64,000 bases of DNA from HGM04593 sp045657945 (lineage in GTDB: Bacteria > Bacteroidota > Bacteroidia > Bacteroidales > Bacteroidaceae): assembly GCA_045657945.1 (NCBI GenBank), contig JAZOUB010000029.1, positions 1-64,000 on the forward strand. The letters are read 5' to 3'. Position numbers and translations under genes: made by a program. Of this stretch, positions 62,201-64,000 are shown piece by piece (within the stretch, counting starts at the first letter, position 1; every line of letters begins with the position of its first letter). Under the pieces are notes generated by a model, which was given only the letters and a program-made list of their open reading frames with translations, was not told where the DNA came from and did not search any database.

Positions 62201-63056
62201 CTCTACGCTCGACAAGCTGCACTACCTTGGACGTGAGGATAGCGGTAACGGTACCATCACAAAGGCCACCATCAGCTACAGCACCAACAAAGAGGCATGG
62301 AGCGAGCCTGTTGCAGTCGAGTGGGCACGCACACCCGACATAAAGGAGTTTACCTTCGACGGTAATCCAAAGGCACGCTACATCAAGATAAGCGTATCGG
62401 AGGCCGCCGGTAACTTCGGTTCAGGCCGCGAGATGTACATCTTCAAGGTTGCAGGCAGTGAAACATTCCTCTCGGGCGACATCAACAAGGACAAGAAAGT
62501 TGACGAGAATGACCTCACATCATATCTCAACTACAACGGCTTGCGCAAGGGAGACAGTGACTTCGAGTACGTGAGCATTGGCGATGTAAACGAGAACAAT
62601 CTCATTGACGCATACGACATCTCTGTTGCAGCGACACGCATCGGCGACGGCGTATATGAGCGTCCCGAGAACACTATTGCCGGCAACATCACAATCGCTG
62701 CCGACAAGAAGAGCTACAAGGCAGGCGAGGAGGTTGTGATAACAATCAGTGGCAAGGGTCTTGCTAATGTGAACGCATTCAGCCTTGCATTGCCATACAA
62801 CCCTGCAGAGTACGACTATGTAGGTATTGAAGCAACCGGTACTGGCAGCATGGCAAACTACAGCAAGAACCGTATGCACACCAACGGTGAGACCATTGTT
62901 TACCCGACCTTCGTCAACGAGGGCAACCAGAACACAGTAAACGGTGACGTTGAACTTGTCAAGGTAACCCTGAAGGCAAAAAAGAACATCAAGTTCAACA
63001 TCAAGGCAGTCGAGGGCGTAATAGTTGACAAGCACCTGAACACTGTAAAGTTCTGA
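59208..63056 (+). CDS. Modular GH31 glycosidase with FN3, discoidin, dockerin and cohesin-like modules
   Basis: 1282 residues; signal peptide ending PTQAFA (about residue 28). Modules in order: N-terminal galactose-mutarotase-like beta domain (about 40-250), GH31 TIM barrel (about 265-640), C-terminal beta domains with a DUF5110-like part (about 690-760), fibronectin III (about 862-941), F5/8-type discoidin (about 947-1082), dockerin-like double EF-hand (GDINKDKKVDEND from 1090 and GDVNENNLIDAYD from 1125), and a cohesin-like beta domain (about 1160-1282). Nucleophile D422 is in LKTDVAW; acid/base D474 is in WTGDQTGG. It probably removes alpha-linked glucose, xylose or galactose from glycans at the surface or outside. 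The next two genes may be co-transcribed. Confidence 0.93.
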   Translation: MRFTPKSIKAILLSAAMLAVGMPTQAFAANDGEQAVGVIAVEKINPTTVELRLNDGHRVTIDFYGDNIFRMFRDINGGIVRDPQPMEGYPDAQILVDNPRREVSALIVNEADKSYTISTGKVEILVCKVTGQIKVTDLTTGKVAFEETEPVLFKKSKTTITLKCNEGEYFYGGGVQNGRFSHAGKAIDIENQSSWTDGGVASPTPFFWSTNGYGFMWHTFRKGKYDFGATEAGTTTLMHEENYLDVFFMINSDGIALLNDFYQLTGNPVLMPKFGFYMGHLNAYNRDYWTESKDGSGMLYEDGKRYKESQSNNGGARESLNGENGPHQFSARAAIDRYLDQDMPFGWFLPNDGYACGYGQTETLDGNIQNLKEFGDYARAKGVEIGLWTESNLLPREGVKALLQRDLTKEVRDAGVRVLKTDVAWVGPGYSFGLKGVTDAANIMTYYGNNARPYIISCDGWAGTQRFATIWTGDQTGGEWEYIRFHIPTFIGASLSGQPNITSDVDGIFGGKNVPVFVREYQWKTYTPMMLNMDGWGSNEKYPHALGEPATSINRTYMKMKSELMPYTYSIAREAVDGKPMVRAIFLEDEANAFTMGTATRYQYMYGPYFLIAPIYQETAMDSQGNDIRNNIYLPQGTWYDWFTGEAYEGGRVINNFDTPLWKLPVFVKAGAIIPMTAPNNNVKDMDKALRMYEIYPHGATSFTEYDDDGVTELYRSGQFTTTLIEQNCDAKGNVTVTINPTMGNFNGFVKEKTTIFKINTSAQPKKIAAKVGGKSVKLTQVNSIDEFMGGENVWFYDAEPNLNRFATKGSEFEKVQIIKNPVIMVKLAKSDVTDAATVLTIKVFEMNIPSSLLANEGALEAPKATVTDEDCQAYTLTPSWNAVENADYYEILFDGRIYSTIKGTSLLFEDLKPVTDYTFAVRAVNKSGVSEWNEVKATTKSNPLEWALTGVTATTSCPNQSGQDANRLFDFEEGNIWHTAYGQNAIPFDLVIDLNGLSTLDKLHYLGREDSGNGTITKATISYSTNKEAWSEPVAVEWARTPDIKEFTFDGNPKARYIKISVSEAAGNFGSGREMYIFKVAGSETFLSGDINKDKKVDENDLTSYLNYNGLRKGDSDFEYVSIGDVNENNLIDAYDISVAATRIGDGVYERPENTIAGNITIAADKKSYKAGEEVVITISGKGLANVNAFSLALPYNPAEYDYVGIEATGTGSMANYSKNRMHTNGETIVYPTFVNEGNQNTVNGDVELVKVTLKAKKNIKFNIKAVEGVIVDKHLNTVKF

Positions 63057-63070
63057 TAAACAAATACCCA

Positions 63071-63103
63071 GATTGTCTTCGGGCACAGTGCCCGAAGACA
63101 ATC
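63071..63103. terminator. 15-bp hairpin after the GH31 gene
   Basis: 63071-63085 pairs perfectly with 63089-63103 over a CAG loop, 14 bp after the stop codon. No T-run follows (TTCAAAAC), so it may be a weak terminator or an mRNA-stabilising end. Confidence 0.6.
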
Positions 63104-63140
63104 TTCAAAACAAAAACATTAACCATAACACTACAAGCTT

Positions 63141-63758
63141 ATGAAAAGATTTACTCTTGTTTTTTCGCTAATGATGACAATGTTCACCGCTGCTATGGCA
63201 CAGGAGAGTATTGATTTCTCAACCGGAACATTTGACGGTGCATGGAGCGTAAAAGAGAGCCGCTCAAAATGGACCAGTGACAATGGACTCACCATCGTTG
63301 CCACCGATAATAACGGCAATGAGGTCGGTTCAATGAAATATTACAACAACCGTTTCCAGCTGGACATTGATGCAGGCGTTGCTACACCAATCAAGTACAC
63401 AATAACTGCGCCCGAGGGCTACATCCTCACCGAGATGAAGCTGAAGAACTCAAGCAAGAGCCACAACGCACATATTGACTACGACTTGAGAAGCTATTCA
63501 CTCTACAACACCACAGCAGAATTGGCTATAACATTTGTCGAGGGCGAGAACGCTTTCTACCTCTATGGCGCAGGTGGCCGTTCTATCTATCTCACATCAC
63601 TGACCATTACAAAGACCGGCGAGGAAACCGGCATCGAAGAGGTAAAGGGTGAAAACGGAGAGGTGAAGGCTATTTACGACCTCACCGGTCGCCGCATCAA
63701 CGAGATTGCAGGCCCCGGCATCTACATTGTTGGCGACAAGAAGGTCTTTGTGAAATAA
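63141..63758 (+). CDS. Small secreted protein with T9SS-like C-terminal tail
   Basis: 205 residues; signal peptide MKRFTLVFSLMMTMFTAAMAQ. A beta-rich domain (about 22-155) resembles a small carbohydrate-binding or jelly-roll module. After a linker (EETGIEEVKGENGEV) the C-terminus reads VKAIYDLTGRRINEIAGPGIYIVGDKKVFVK in part, the type of tail used for type IX secretion and cell-surface anchoring in Prevotella-like species. It follows the GH31 gene by 84 bp, suggesting joint work on the same glycan. Confidence 0.8.
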   Translation: MKRFTLVFSLMMTMFTAAMAQESIDFSTGTFDGAWSVKESRSKWTSDNGLTIVATDNNGNEVGSMKYYNNRFQLDIDAGVATPIKYTITAPEGYILTEMKLKNSSKSHNAHIDYDLRSYSLYNTTAELAITFVEGENAFYLYGAGGRSIYLTSLTITKTGEETGIEEVKGENGEVKAIYDLTGRRINEIAGPGIYIVGDKKVFVK

Positions 63759-63780
63759 CACACAGAACAAAAGCAGGGAT

Positions 63781-64000
63781 ATGGTCTACAAATACGACGG
63801 AATAGACATTAACATAACCATACAGGGCACCGGCGAGCCGGTGTTCCTGTTGCATGGTTGGGGCTGCACGGGCGAGATTTTCAAGAATATTGCCCTGGTG
63901 CTCTCAACCGCATATACCACATACAGTTTCGATTTCCCGGGGTTCGGTGCCTCACAGGAGCCCACTGCCGTTTGGGGAGTCGAGGAATATACACGCATGG
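63781..64000 (+). CDS. Alpha/beta hydrolase, partial (runs off the window)
   Basis: Starts at ATG 63781 and is open to the end of the window (73 codons seen). MVYKYDGIDINITIQGTGEPVFLLHGWGCTGEIF in part has the oxyanion HGWG motif of the alpha/beta hydrolase fold, followed by YSFDFPGFGASQEP. The nucleophile elbow would lie beyond the edge. No signal peptide. It begins 22 bp after the previous gene. Confidence 0.8.
   Translation, partial: MVYKYDGIDINITIQGTGEPVFLLHGWGCTGEIFKNIALVLSTAYTTYSFDFPGFGASQEPTAVWGVEEYTRM

Noticed and set aside
1..64000. tRNA, rRNA or tmRNA genes
   Set aside because: I looked through the gaps for cloverleaf-like arms and conserved rRNA segments and saw none; a covariance search would settle it.

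Overview
The window is a stretch of chromosome from a Bacteroidota bacterium of the order Bacteroidales. Family is less certain; gut Bacteroidaceae or Prevotellaceae fit best. The evidence is a SusC/SusD pair with surface lipoproteins, many phylum-typical families (DUF4476, DUF4468, Porin_10, DUF4421, DUF3332, a PorQ-like protein, a C-terminal sorting-like tail), genes without Shine-Dalgarno sites, and repeated matches to the Bacteroidales promoter (-33 TTTG, about 19-21 bp, -7 TAnnTTTG). No rRNA, tRNA, CRISPR array, transposase or phage gene was recognised.

Layout. 1-731: no gene; a cluster of foldable and palindromic repeats. 732-8755: a polysaccharide-utilisation-type operon on the minus strand (susC, susD, two related lipoproteins) without enzyme or regulator. 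8756-9374: AT-rich spacer and an exact 30-unit array of a 7-bp repeat. 9375-12593: a large secreted amidase-like protein with a golvesin-type domain and a small conserved protein. 12907-15421: PPi-dependent phosphofructokinase and GH25 lysozyme. 15423-17815: DUF4476, RluD and PASTA proteins. 18138-23089: envelope cluster (DUF4468, a 56-residue membrane protein, Porin_10, an oxidoreductase, DUF4421). 23095-25929: FadL-like porin and an Arg/Ser/Gly-rich repeat protein. 26140-30209: ilvN, ilvB, ilvD behind a leader with a terminator-like hairpin. 30520-31020: small membrane protein. 31086-36771: long minus operon (FecCD permease, binding lipoprotein, DAHP synthase/chorismate mutase, TatD, an unknown, polyprenyl synthase). 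36836-37576: TonB. 37888-41464: porQ-like, cmk, ispH, pfkA. 41512-43153: 5-formyl-THF cyclo-ligase and meaB. 43253-46547: DUF3332 lipoprotein, pepD, flippase-like protein. 46636-50011: rsmA, mgtE, secreted hydrolase. 50185-52733: DUF349 protein and a small secreted protein. 52809-54720: an AAA/DUF4143 ATPase gene lying between two copies of the next gene's promoter and start. 54682-58988: SBF-family transporter, menA, mutS2. 59208-64000: a modular GH31 enzyme with dockerin-like and cohesin-like modules, a small secreted protein with a sorting-like tail, and the start of an alpha/beta hydrolase.

Most of the window is ordinary core metabolism and envelope biology: glycolysis at the fructose-6-phosphate step (both pfp and pfkA), branched-chain amino acid synthesis, aromatic amino acid entry, isoprenoid and menaquinone synthesis, and TonB-powered uptake. 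The most unusual parts are the ATPase insertion with its 167-bp direct repeats and 33-bp tandem units, the 7-bp repeat array, the foldable segment at the left edge, the interrupted amidase, the GH31 architecture and the ilv leader. All functional calls come from reading the translated sequence; no database search was run.
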